This document shows positions 1 through 9,691 of a DNA stretch of 64,000 nucleotides, one piece after another. Under the pieces are notes generated by a model, which had not been told where the DNA came from, ran no database searches, and was given only the letters and a program-made list of their open reading frames with translations. The DNA is from Oegoconia quadripuncta (lineage: Eukaryota; Arthropoda; Insecta; Lepidoptera; Autostichidae): positions 9,752,914 through 9,816,913 of the forward strand of contig OX438749.1 in the NCBI GenBank assembly GCA_949316235.1, written 5' to 3'. A program made the position numbers and the translations under genes. Every line of letters begins with the position of its first letter. The first letter of the stretch is position 1.

Positions 1-64
1 TTCATCTTCACTTAACATCAGGTGTGATTGAAGTCAAGTGCTAACCCATTGTGCATAAAAAAAA
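1..64 (+). repeat. SINE A, 3' end, cut by window start
   Basis: Matches the 3' end of the SINE A copies elsewhere in the window (AACATCAGGTGTGATTG, then a CATAAAA-type A-rich tail). The rest of the element lies before base 1. Confidence 0.8.
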
Positions 65-240
65 CTGAGCAAGGAAAACAAGTAAAAGAACCAGTAAAAC
101 AAGGTGAGCCTTGAACGAAATCCACATTTTCAAAATACAGATTTATTTGAGTGATTTATATGAGTATAACTAATTAAGTTAATCTGTAGCTAAAAAGAAA
201 AAAAGACCGCCCCAGTGCGAGTCAGCACTGAGTAATAGGT

Positions 241-470
241 AGACAGAAGTCCACTGCTGGACATAGGCCTCTTTCAATTATCGGCTTTATACATACATAC
301 ATAAAGTCACGCCTGTTTCCCGTGGGGGTAGGCAGAGACTATAGACTTCCACTTGCTACGCTCCTGACACACCTCTTTTGCTTCTTTCATTCTCATAAGT
401 TAGTGCATATATCCTCGTCGGTTTAGCCCCTAGACTAGCCCCTAGCGCCCTAAACTAAGACCAAGGTCTT
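241..470. repeat. Mixed fragments of dispersed repeats
   Basis: Near 245-275 the phrase CCACTGCTGGACATAGGCCT is the reverse complement of the RTE-like 3' end (protein ...AYVQQW...). Near 300-420 a CCCGTGGGGGTAGGCAGAG stretch resembles another common lepidopteran interspersed repeat. No coding potential is seen. Confidence 0.35.
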
Positions 471-492
471 TCTTTAAAACTTCCCCAATTTG

Positions 493-655
493 AATGTTAA
501 TAGCATTGTTGTGTTCCGGTTGTCAGAGATAAGATAGCCAGTTCCACAAATATTTGGGTTTCCGGGTCAGTACGCTTCCAGCTTCGGCCTCATCTTCACT
601 TTACATCAGGTGTGACTGAGGTCAAGTGCTAACCCGTTGTTTATAAAATAAATAA
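493..655 (+). repeat. SINE A, 5'-truncated copy
   Basis: Begins within the SINE A body at AATGTTAATAGCATTG and runs through the GGGTCAGTACGCTTCCA block to an AT-rich tail. The tRNA-like head is missing. Confidence 0.8.
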
Positions 656-670
656 ATGAACATATTATGG

Positions 671-807
671 TACGTTCGCCGTAGTGTTCCCCTACCTACA
701 CTACCATCCACATTCGCTTCGTATATATCTTGCGTTAGTCTTCTTTCATTCATCCTCTCCACATGTCCAAACCATCTCAGCATACCTTTTTCAATCTTTG
801 TTACTAC
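671..807 (-). pseudogene. RTE-like retrotransposon, C-terminal fragment
   Basis: Read on the minus strand, this stretch gives an uninterrupted peptide containing GMLRWFGHVERMNERRL followed by a G-rich GRGTLRR segment. That is the usual order at the C-terminus of lepidopteran RTE-type endonuclease/reverse transcriptase proteins (RWFGHVxRM, then a GRxRxRW block). Only about 45 residues survive and there is no catalytic domain, so it is a dead 3' fragment. Confidence 0.65.
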
Positions 808-841
808 CTCTTCTTTTACATTATCAGCTTAATTACAGAGT

Positions 842-942
842 GCAATTTAAAACATTGCCATCCTTTCAGATCGAGACTTAGACCTACTGAACAACTTCCA
901 CTATGCCCCATAGTGGAAAGTGAAGGCAAAGTTTTAAATTGC
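842..942. repeat. 100-bp imperfect hairpin
   Basis: Arms 842-867 and 916-942 are near-perfect inverted repeats (GCAATTTAAAAC / GTTTTAAATTGC outermost). An inner perfect stem TTCCACTA/TAGTGGAA lies at 896-918. It could be a tiny MITE or a foldback; no clear target duplication was seen. Confidence 0.55.
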
Positions 943-1003
943 GTCTTTTTTTTTTCGATTAATACAATACACTACAACAATATGCGACCCAGGTCAAATG
1001 CGA

Positions 1004-1425
1004 CTGAAAATATTTGCGGCTTACTAAATAGGCTATTGATAATACATGCTACATCAAAATTTGCTACTGTTATAAAAATCTGGTTGGTTGGTGGTAGGGC
1101 ATTTAAAATGTCCGCCTGGCTAGCTACCACCATCTTATCTAAATCTGCCGCCAAACAGCAATGTTAATAGCATTGTTGTGTTCCGGTTGTCAGAGATAAG
1201 ATAGCCAGTCCCCCAAATGTGTTGGGGTTTCCGGGTCAGTACGCTTCCACCTTCGACCTCATTTTCACTTCACTTTACTTCACTTCACTTAACATCAGGT
1301 ATGATTGAGGTCAAGTACGAATCCGTCGTGCATAAAAAAAAAAAATCCATTAAAAATATATGCGAGTAACAAAATATACCACCGACATTACACGCTACAA
1401 CAAAATACGCTATCACGGCGAAACG
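1004..1425. repeat. Imperfect direct repeat split by a SINE
   Basis: The segments 1004-1080 and 1347-1425 resemble each other over about 75 bp (shared blocks include AAAATAT.TGCG, GCTACA.CAAAAT and GCTA). The SINE A copy at 1081-1345 lies exactly between them. They look like two diverged monomers of an unnamed tandem repeat. Confidence 0.45.
1081..1345 (+). repeat. SINE A
   Basis: Well-preserved body starting at TGGTTGGTGGTAGGGCATTT and ending in a pure A tail. The tRNA-like head is missing. A short CACTT reiteration interrupts the 3' part (near 1265-1290). Confidence 0.85.
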
Positions 1426-1939
1426 CGAATAGGTGAAAAGCTACAAGGATTTTTTGATTTCGAGGTATACGACTAACAAACGATATAAAATAAGAAGCTT
1501 TATGTAACCAGTCACTTAGACCGCCCTGGGTACTGTTATAGTGACCTTGCCTAGATAGTCGCTCAATTGAATAGAGGGCAATCCTACCACTACATCTGTC
1601 TACTGGCGCTCTCATTTCTAGCACGATAATATGACAACGTTTAATAGTAATTATTAATATTTGAAATTGTGATATCCGTTTGCAAATGGAATTTTAAATA
1701 AAACTTGAAAACTTAAATGCATTGAGTAACTATAATATTTGAAATTCGCGTTTAAACTTAAAAGCAAGAGTAAGTTCCTATGTGTATATTTAAATTATAA
1801 ATACAATGTACACTTAATAATAAAAAAATAAATGAATGGGAACTTTAAACACTTTCCCTTTCAGTCAGTGTGTCATTAAGATCCCACTCAATAAACCTTT
1901 GATCACCACTTGTATTAGCCAGAAGAGTCCTATTCTGTC
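1426..1939. other. No gene or known repeat recognised
   Basis: AT-rich sequence. A 78-codon minus-strand open frame at 1388-1624 has no recognisable motif. Nothing else is supported. Confidence 0.4.
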
Positions 1940-2095
1940 AATAATTAATGGTTTCAATCAATCAATCAATCAAGTACACTTTATTCCACAAAAATTGAAC
2001 AATACACTTCATAAAAAATAGCTTAAAAAAATTGTACTACCAGGCGGTCTTATCGCTATTAAACGATTTCAACCAGACAACCTTTAGGTTGAGAA
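1940..2095 (-). repeat. LINE 3' tail (family J)
   Basis: On the minus strand this ends in AATAAAGTGTACTTGATTGATTG-type sequence, i.e. a 3' UTR followed by a GATT microsatellite. The GGCGGTCTTATCGCTA...CCAGACAACC block recurs at 38.2 kb in the same orientation, and the same tail recurs on the plus strand at 5.8 kb. Confidence 0.6.
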
Positions 2096-2879
2096 AAAAA
2101 AAGTAAAACGGAATTAAAACAAGTCCAATGATTTTAAAATAATAATATATACCAAATAATAGATATAAACATACATTTCGTTAGATATGAACATAAACTT
2201 ACAATGATAGTGTAAAATATACCTACATATATAATGGTAAATTATTATATATACATTATTATACATACACAATATATGTGACACCAGGCAAAGAAAATAA
2301 TGGATACTGTAATTATGAAAGCTCAGAACCACGAATATGGCAACAGTCAAGACGCCAGAAAATCTGCATTGACTTGTGCTCTAAAAGTAAATAACGTATA
2401 GATATACATATAGTTGAAATAAAAATACAAACTTCGAATTACTTAAGTCACGTGACAGACGGCGGTATTCACAAAAAACAAAATTGCTCCGTAATTTTTA
2501 CCACTCGGAAAAACGTTTCGTAAAAAACACCATTGTTTTTAAATTTAGAATTCTTCTTTTCCTTTTTTGTTGGTATTCCTCCCCGAACCATAAACGGTTT
2601 CGAATTGTTTCTCAGAGGGAGTTTTGCTTCCAAGTTAGATATAAAATAAACATTAGGTACCTATAAACGTATGAAAACGATAATACGAGGACCTAATGAT
2701 GTTGTCGTGTCAGTGTACTTTCGGCAAGCAGCAGTTTGAGGAAAATACTTGATTGAAAAATAAATTCCGAAGCGGGTGTTAGTTGGTGGTTGATTTGTAT
2801 GTAGGTCATTAACACAACAACCTAACAGATTCACTACTGGATATGATCCTTACCTATTTTTCATTTTCATACAATCTTT
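2096..2879. other. AT-rich DNA, nothing recognised
   Basis: About 780 bp of AT-rich sequence with short open frames only. I see no coding, RNA or repeat signal I can support. Confidence 0.4.
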
Positions 2880-2995
2880 ATATATTCTATATTGCACCAA
2901 AAAATTACATATAACAGGATACTAACAATAGGTCATATACAAAGGTGGACTTATCTCTTTAAGAGATCTCTTCCATCCAACCTGAACATGAAGTT
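2880..2995 (-). repeat. LINE 3' UTR fragment (family J-like)
   Basis: Contains the TAAGAGATCTCTTCCATCCA block shared in diverged form with 18.9-19.0 kb and 3.7 kb. Reads as the 3' non-coding end of a minus-strand LINE. Confidence 0.4.
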
Positions 2996-3039
2996 AGAAA
3001 CGGAGTAAATTTGGGGTTTAGCAGCAAATTAAATAATAA

Positions 3040-3276
3040 ATAAAATAATAATAAATATTTCGGACACTTACACCAATCATCTAGTCCCAAATTAAGCAAA
3101 GCTTGTACTATGGATACTAGATAACGGATAAACATACATAAATATTTATATAAATATCCATGACTCGGGAATAAATGTTCACATTCTTCACACAAATATT
3201 TACCCGTCGCGGGATTCGAACCCGCAACCGTTGGTTTCGCTGACAGGATCACTATCCACTACACCAATCGGTCGTC
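3040..3276 (-). repeat. SINE B, near full length
   Basis: On the minus strand it starts GACGACCGATTGGTGTAGTG. It has an A box (TGGTGTAGTGG) and a B box (GGTTCGAATCC) with tRNA-like spacing, followed by the SINE B body and an AATAATA-rich tail. tRNA-derived head; the body does not fold as a tRNA. Confidence 0.85.
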
Positions 3277-3421
3277 CAATTGCGTGCAAATGAAAAATAC
3301 TACAACGAATAATAGAACAAATAAAAAGAAAAGATAACCAAATAATAAACTTACATTGAACATAATACATATACCAACCTACTGCGATATAAATACATAA
3401 CATAAAACATAAAATAAGGCG

Positions 3422-3568
3422 CGTCTCATCGAGGTTTCTGGTGACCACAGAGCGGGCGGCTTCCTAGCTCAGAGAATAAGTCTCGCTATTCAGCGCGGGA
3501 ACGCCGCTTGCCTGTTGGGCACAATGCCGCCTCGAGGAGATGCGCTAGATGGAATTTTTTACCTGTGA
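3422..3568 (+). pseudogene. LINE C-terminus (IQRGNAA type)
   Basis: An open frame ends at TGA 3566-3568 and includes SLAIQRGNAACLLGTMP. The same C-terminal motif recurs at 48.6 kb, which identifies a shared non-LTR retrotransposon family. An A-rich 3' UTR with a poly(A) run follows to about 3650. Only about 48 residues remain and the reverse transcriptase domain is absent, so this is a 5'-truncated copy. Confidence 0.7.
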
Positions 3569-3654
3569 TTGAATTGTTATTATTATTTATTTGAGAAATT
3601 TATTGACATTTAAATAAAATTCCAGGTTATTTAAAAAAAAAAAAAATTAAAACA

Positions 3655-3850
3655 TAAAATATAATATATTATAAACCTACATACACATAATAATATCACG
3701 AAAGATGGGAGAGGTCTCTCTTAACCTATACTGCAATTGAAGGGCTGTCCTAAATTAATTTTGGCAGTTTATTCCACACCTGCTTGAACACGGAAGGAGT
3801 GAAAAAGGAAGTTTGTTGTGGCTCTAGGACAAGCAAGCGTTTTAGTGATG
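3655..3850 (-). pseudogene. LINE C-terminus (WNKLP type)
   Basis: On the minus strand a frame reads TPSVFKQVWNKLPKLI, then a stop, then DSPSIAV, then a stop, then VKRDLSHLS. The W-N-x-L-P block followed by a short basic tail is typical of jockey/CR1-like LINE C-termini. In-frame stops show it is decayed. Confidence 0.55.
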
Positions 3851-3928
3851 CAGGATGCAATCTTTATCGGGTCATTGGCCAATTCAACACAGAATCATTT
3901 ACTAAATATTTATTTAGTATTTATTTAT

Positions 3929-3964
3929 ACACGCACAGATATTTATTTAAATATCTGTGCGTGT
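3929..3964. repeat. 36-bp perfect palindrome
   Basis: ACACGCACAGATATTT and its exact reverse complement flank an ATTT loop. Sixteen base pairs pair without mismatch. It may be a foldback scar; no gene is associated. Confidence 0.8.
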
Positions 3965-4084
3965 TGCAAGAGTGCGCGGAACAGCTCCGGTACGCAGCGG
4001 CGAGATCAGGACAGCGGAAGGACAAGGTACCGTTCACGTCTTTCCTATTGCTTGGTTTCCAGCGTATTTAAGCATACAATTTGA

Positions 4085-4315
4085 ACGGTATTGGCTGTGC
4101 TCGTTCATTACCATCCACGAAGCACCGACCTAACGCGAGCGGACCCCTTCGGTCATGCTCCGTTTTTGGCGCTGATATGTACCCGTGAAATTATTTCCCT
4201 TACCATCCACGCAGCACCGACCCCAGCAAGAGGTCCACGGTCCCGCTCTAGGAGGATTCGCCCTAATCGTCACGCTTAGCAGGCCGGTTGGCGATCGCAG
4301 GTTATTTGTCTATGC
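4085..4315 (+). repeat. GC-richer dispersed repeat with internal duplication
   Basis: The phrase TACCATCCACG(A/C)AGCACCGACC occurs at about 4110 and about 4202. The 3' part (TTGGCGATCGCAGG) recurs in inverse orientation at about 54425. Likely a fragment of an interspersed element; the 62-codon frame here has no family signature. Confidence 0.45.
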
Positions 4316-4598
4316 TATTAAGCTCACGATTATTACAAAACCCATGGGTAGAGAAGGTTGAATCTATGCTACTCTGTCGAGAACCATACTGTCGCTACTT
4401 TGCAACCGTTCTCTAGCTCTCGAATCTCAATCTTACAGTGGTCGCTTTGTGAATTATAATGTAAGATTCTAAACAAATATCGTAACTTTATGTTAATTAT
4501 AAAAGTAATACCTACGGTGTGACAAAATGAATGAACGAATATATCATACTGATCACATTGAGCCAAAAAGGACAACTTTTTATGATAATACGCCAGTA
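4316..4598. other. Nothing recognised
   Basis: Unassigned AT-rich sequence between two repeats. Confidence 0.35.
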
Positions 4599-4880
4599 CG
4601 CTTTTCAAACGAAATACATATTAGTACATATAACAAATAACCCACTAATTTACTTCCGAAGTTCTGTTTTAAGCTGAACGTCACTTTCCACTTGAGGCAC
4701 TAGCAGAATTATCAGTGTTGTAAGCGCGTTCAGCGTTTGCAGCGTTAGCTGAGCCAGCAAGCCCTTTCACTGCTACAATTGTATTGTGCATTATTCTAAG
4801 ATTTCTTCCTGTATAATAATAATTATATTTATGGTTCTGTACAATGTATTGTGGCACTGAATAAAAAGTTTCTATGTCTA
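4599..4880 (+). repeat. Dispersed repeat family E
   Basis: About 280 bp ending GGCACTGAATAAAAAGTTTC. An inverted copy of the same sequence lies at 9.85-10.17 kb. The AATAAA-containing 3' end suggests a LINE 3' UTR or a short retroposon; no coding part is visible. Confidence 0.7.
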
Positions 4881-5400
4881 TAATCTATCATTATGCTACT
4901 ATGTTAGCAGGTAGAATGATCATCGTCTTCGTTCATCATATCTTTTTCACTTGCTTATACAATCCGTTAGTCGACAAATTATCGCTGCAGCGGACTCGAA
5001 TAAAGACTCCACTAAAACAAGACCTTTTGTACTTTGAATATTAGCTTAAATCCAGTTTAAATGCTGAGCTTCTACACTCATTATCCCATTCTGTTCATTC
5101 TCGAACGCAGCTGACTCTAGTTCTGCGAACGTGCATTCGACGGACCGCCCGAAGTAACGAACTTAAGCGAAGTTAATGACTTCCAAGTTTGCTAACTTCC
5201 TTTACCTACTTCGCTTTCTCGATTGAAGAAGGCGCCGATACGGAATTGGCCTGTAACTAACATTAAAAACCTCAATTGGGAGATAGACTGAAGCAAAGTT
5301 CTCGTATTTTTGGAACATTGCAATGGTTTCTAATAAACATGTGTCATATTATATTAGTGTGTTAAATTGTATGTACACCATGTTATACTTTAATTTTATT
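4881..5400. other. No gene recognised
   Basis: Contains a moderately GC-richer patch (about 5095-5240) with repeated AACTTC/GAAGT motifs. It has no open frame or known element. Confidence 0.35.
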
Positions 5401-5640
5401 GGTAACTAGCTTTCCCCCCGCGGCTTCGCCTGCGTGGAATAACTTTATCGCGGAAATATGTTTATCCCGCGGGAACTACTCACACTTTATCGGGATAAAA
5501 ATACACTAAGTATGTCTTAATCCCGGGTATATTCTACCTAAATACCAAATTTCATTCAAATCATTTCATCCGTTTTGCTGTGATTGAGCAACAAACAAAC
5601 AAACAAACATCCAAACTTTCGTATTTATAATAATAAGTTA
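5401..5640 (+). repeat. Repeat family C (CCGCGGCTTCGCC element)
   Basis: Starts CTAGCTTTCCCCCCGCGGCT. It contains the conserved TATCGGGATAAAAA and GTGATTGAGCAACAAAC blocks and a (CAAA)n microsatellite, and ends CATTTATAATAATAAGTTAG-like. This is a very common lepidopteran interspersed repeat type; at least seven copies lie in the window. Confidence 0.8.
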
Positions 5641-5821
5641 GATAGATTTCTATATATCTAAGTAATTGCGTACCTATACGTATGTAATTCCATGTAGATT
5701 AAGACTAATATTTTACGGCTGTATGAGATAAGACAATAGGTGAAGAGCAGTTTTAGTTGGTCTTAACATCACTTATAATTCATCCGAACTCATTGTGATC
5801 GAACGTTGAATTTAGGTTGTA

Positions 5822-5915
5822 CAATTATAATTTTTTTTTTTGAAGCTATATCAAGAAGTGTATTGTAGAATTTTGTGCAATAAAGTGTACTTGATTGATT
5901 GATTGATTGATTAGG
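5822..5915 (+). repeat. LINE 3' tail (family J)
   Basis: AATAAAGTGTACTTGATTGA followed by a GATT microsatellite is the plus-strand version of the tail seen reversed near 1.95 kb. Confidence 0.6.
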
Positions 5916-6357
5916 ATCTTAATTTCAGGGTATTTTCTTAAACGTTGAGCCATAGGTTTGAGTTCTACTTATATATAGATAAGCATACGAACTACGATTC
6001 GTAACATGGCGCAATTCATAGAATACAGGAGGATACAGCTGTGTCTATTAGTTGAATGCTGTTGTGCATCAAGAACTGACACAGGGTCGTACTGTCGAGT
6101 TGAAATACACCTCAATTATATTGTTTGGTATGGGTATTGTTTGTATATGTGGTTGTTGCAGATCATCAGATACCTGTATCACTGCGACCGTTGCCGGTCT
6201 ATTTTGTCATGGCGACTAAGCTACAGTTCGTTGACCTCTTTGAGTTGAATTATTATCGTGGCGCCGATTGTTTTTATCTCATCCGGGTGCAGTAACTGGC
6301 CATCCAGATTGATATTGCGTTTAAACATTAGCGGGCCATTATATTGTTACTGCAAAC
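5916..6357. other. No gene recognised
   Basis: Holds an 80-codon open frame (6006-6248) that is Cys- and Tyr-rich without a recognisable domain. Probably chance. Confidence 0.35.
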
Positions 6358-6361
6358 TTAA

Positions 6362-6441
6362 CACGTTGACGGACACTGAAAGCCTATAGACATAATAACA
6401 ATAAAACTTCTATTGTGTCTGGTTCAGTGTCCGTGAACGTG
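6362..6441. mobile_element. 80-bp piggyBac-like MITE
   Basis: The ends CACGTTGACGGACACTGAA (6362-6380) and TTCAGTGTCCGTGAACGTG (6423-6441) are inverted repeats with one mismatch over 19 bp. The element is flanked on both sides by TTAA (6358-6361 and 6442-6445). TTAA duplication is the hallmark of the piggyBac superfamily. Too short to encode anything, so it must have been mobilised in trans. Confidence 0.75.
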
Positions 6442-6472
6442 TTAATAATATGAAATAGAGATCATGAAGATA

Positions 6473-6680
6473 AATAATTATTTCGGTAACTAGATCAATT
6501 ATCTAGTTCCAAATTAGGCATATACTAAGGATACTAGATAACGGATAAATATACATAAATATTCATGTAAACATACATGACTATTAGTATTCGTCACACA
6601 AACATTTAACCCATGCGGGATTCGAACCCGCAATCGTTGGTCTCGAAGGCACGTCACTGTCCACTGCACCAATCATTCGT
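6473..6680 (-). repeat. SINE B, diverged
   Basis: Keeps the B box (GGTTCGAATCC on the minus strand) and the TAGTATCC / ATCTAGT body blocks. It has several small deletions. Confidence 0.75.
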
Positions 6681-6964
6681 GTAGTGAAATGATGTCTTTC
6701 AAATATTAGCAATTTACTTAGATTTGCATAGACTTGAGTGGCAGTAAAAATAATAAAAAAATGTTCAAGCGCGAGTCGGCACTTGTGTACGAGTGTTCCG
6801 TATTACCAGTTATTTTGCTGCGTTCCAAAAGCAATAGTAATCAATTACTCATACAATGTTTGACAATTGCATACTACTGAAATAACCAAAATAGATCATT
6901 GTAATTACTTCAACCTAATTGTTTCAAACAAATACACAAAATGCTTTCTTGATAAGTAAAAAAA
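6681..6964. other. Nothing recognised
   Basis: Unassigned AT-rich DNA. Confidence 0.35.
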
Positions 6965-7070
6965 ATAAATCTGGATCCAGGCCGCTTCCAACCGGTCACC
7001 CTGGAAATGGGGGAGGCCTATGTTCAGCATTGGACGTCCTGTGGCTGATGTGATGATGAACATGAAAGTA
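6965..7070 (+). pseudogene. RTE-like retrotransposon 3' end
   Basis: Plus-strand translation gives ASNRSPWKWGRPMFSIG. In another frame the equivalent of GEAYVQQW is followed by GTGGCTGATGTGATGATGA, the 3' terminus and GAT microsatellite of the RTE-like family also seen at 35.6 and 53.1 kb. Frameshifted and strongly truncated. Confidence 0.6.
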
Positions 7071-7289
7071 AATCTGGTATTTTTCCTTCCATCTTCGCCA
7101 TACCTATTCCCAATTTGCCTGAAAATAATCAAAATTAATTAAACGCGATACTTTTAGAAATAGCTGGGGGACAACAATTTTGAAAATTGCTAATAAAAAA
7201 TTGTATTCGTGCTTTCTAAAGCTTTTATATGGAATCTAAAGTGATTTTTAAAATTTTTGAATTACATCCCAGAAACTCAAATAGTTTTA

Positions 7290-7490
7290 AGTAAATTTGT
7301 TTTGTATTTTTTTTTTGTACAATAAAACAAACAAACTATCCCTTAAAACCGATTTTTTACCGACGAAAAACAATTTGAGTGTGGTTTTTTTTTTTATTTA
7401 AAATTAAACTAGGAGAACAGTATTTAGTCACGATTGATGAAAACCGATGTACCGGTTTCAACGATATTTAACTTTTAACAGTTGCTTTGT
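7290..7490. repeat. Repeat family I fragment
   Basis: Shares ACCGACGAAAAAC and the ATATTTAACTTTTAACAG end with segments near 35.3-35.5 kb, 42.55-42.65 kb and 43.55 kb. These correspond to a common lepidopteran dispersed repeat. Fragmentary. Confidence 0.4.
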
Positions 7491-9224
7491 ATACCTGGAT
7501 AATATGACCTTAAAATATTCTTTAATTAAGTAGCTTTTTATATATTTTGGAATTATGTTATTTTTCAATTACACGTCTGTATTTTGGTTTACTCTTTTCT
7601 ACAGCAGATCGATAGATAGACGAGAGACACCGAGATGGTTAGATAAGTGTTTAGTTTTATCATTTTTGGCACAAAACACTAAATACCTACTAAATGATTT
7701 TCCTCTAAATAACACGCTTACACCCTAATCTTCATTTACCATCAGACTTTACAGAGATCTCTACTATTTTGTATACACAATATTAATTGATATAAATAAT
7801 ATCTTTTAATTACTAATGTTTTAATAAATACTTTTAATTAGCTGTAATGGTTTAAATTTTTACGAAATGTCCATTAGAATTGTGGTTATGATAGCGCAAA
7901 AACAAAACATGCCATGCAGTTTTGATAGAAAATTGCTTCTTTTTGTATGGTACCGGGCAATTACGTGTTCCTATGTTGAATCGAGCATCTGGAAATAATT
8001 CTTATAATCGAAATTTTTCATGATTATTGTAATTCGTGTGATTCTAGCTAAAAAACCTGTAAACTTCTTCAGCTAAATCCTTTAAAAGTTATGAACTAAA
8101 AACAGGAATATATAAGTAACTTTATTAAAAAAATTATTGGATGACCATTTACTTTGCCCGACAGTTTATTTATGCTTCCTGGAACCATCGCGATACGATC
8201 CATTGAACAAATATTATCTAATAGTTTCGCCTGACGGTGCTTAAGTTCTAATGTGCACTGAATCAAAATAAATCACCACCAGAACACACATCTAGTAACG
8301 CTTAACATCTGTTTCCCACGGGCGTTTTACTACGCTCAAACAGATGCATCATTTTGTATGAAAATGTTGAAATCATTTTCACGACACCACTGCACCGTTA
8401 TCCCTGCGTATCCACCAACTATACTATTTACATAGTAAGAGTTGGCAATCCTGCGAGAGAGGTAAGAATCAAGGATGAATCGCAGGCTAGGCTTTTATAC
8501 GTCATCGCGGCGTCAGCGTTTGTGTCCGTCTGACCTAAACATTATTTAAAACCGTCTGTCTTCAAAAACATTCATCATCCGTAAATCCACCGCAATTCGG
8601 TCCTGCTGTTTGAATGAACAGTGAGTTAATTTCATCCGACCGAGGGAGATGCGCCTAACAATGCAGTCTTGTAGTGCAGCTCGTTAATTAGCCAGGAAAT
8701 GCCGCTCCGGCGCTAACTTCCCCGCTTCAAAGTGAAAACTTTGCCTAAGTACGCGAAAAGTGATAGTTGCGATAGAAATTTACGTTAGCTAATGCATAGT
8801 TTACGGTGTGAATTCGTCAGCTTTCAGATGGCAAAGTTGTGATTAATTTGATCTTTATTTTGTGTTTTCGCGGTATATACCTAGATCATGACAGATGTGT
8901 TTATTCAAGACGACATTATACCATAACACAATGTTTTATTTGATAATATTTGTGTTTGTATGATGATTAAGTTAGTTTTATCATGTGAAGCCATTTCATA
9001 AGTTAAACTGAGTTTACTTGTCTTATAATTTCTTATAATATAAATTATCAATGGACCTATATTCTAATATACAGATTCATACTTTTTCACGTCAGTGTAA
9101 ATTTAATCGTTTAATCTAACACTCGATGTACAGTCTAAAACAAATGTACCTTTTCAGTCCTGCATAACACAAATTAAGTTATGTCAGCAAATTATGTATA
9201 TTTCGATAATTTTTCTTATTTCCA
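7491..9224. other. Long unassigned stretch
   Basis: About 1.7 kb without a supported gene. The part 8280-8770 is richer in GC than its surroundings and holds no long open frame. It contains a TATA-like motif (8486-8493). The remainder is plain AT-rich DNA. Confidence 0.4.
8486..8500 (-). promoter_or_regulatory. Possible core promoter, TGACG + TATAAAAG
   Basis: On the minus strand TGACG is followed directly by TATAAAAG within a GC-richer patch. The arrangement could be a CRE-like site beside a TATA box. No downstream coding exon was identified, so this is only a motif match. Confidence 0.15.
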
Positions 9225-9597
9225 GAATTTTTTTTTTTTTTTTTATATGAGAGAGCGGCAAACGAGCATGCGGGTCACCTGATGGAAAGTAATCACCGCC
9301 GCCCATGGACACCCGCAACACCAAAAGTGTCACAGATGCGTTGCCAGCCTTTGAGGAAGGTGTAGGCTCGTTTCTTGAAGGTTCCAATGTCGTACTCGTT
9401 CGGGAACACCGCTGCTGGAAGTCCGTTCCATAGGGTGGTCGTACGTGGTAAGAAGTTTCTTGAGAAACGTACAGTGGTAGGCTTCCACTCATCCAGGTGA
9501 TGTGGATGGAAATTTAATTTTCTGCGAGAAGTGTATCGGTTAAATTGAGCAGCGGGTATTAGCTCGAACAGTTCTTCAGAACACTCCCCATGAGAAT
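9225..9597 (-). pseudogene. LINE C-terminus (jockey/CR1-like), copy 1
   Basis: The minus-strand frame is open to a stop at 9293 and includes FELIPAAQFNRYTSRR, NFHPHHLDEW and TTTLWNGLPAAVFP. Ends of this form are typical of lepidopteran non-LTR retrotransposons. The LINE match ends at about 9597, the 5' truncation point; the rest of the 138-codon frame upstream is unrelated. The 3' UTR ends in a 20-bp poly(A) at 9228-9244 (poly(T) on the plus strand). The coding part is unusually well kept, so insertion is fairly recent. A second copy lies at 52.1-52.5 kb. Confidence 0.75.
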
Positions 9598-9691
9598 TCA
9601 GTGATTGCTGGAAATAAACAAAATAACTTAATTTGTAGGTCTGTAAAGGTTTATATTCATAGTCATAATTCAACAATGCAAATTTATTATT

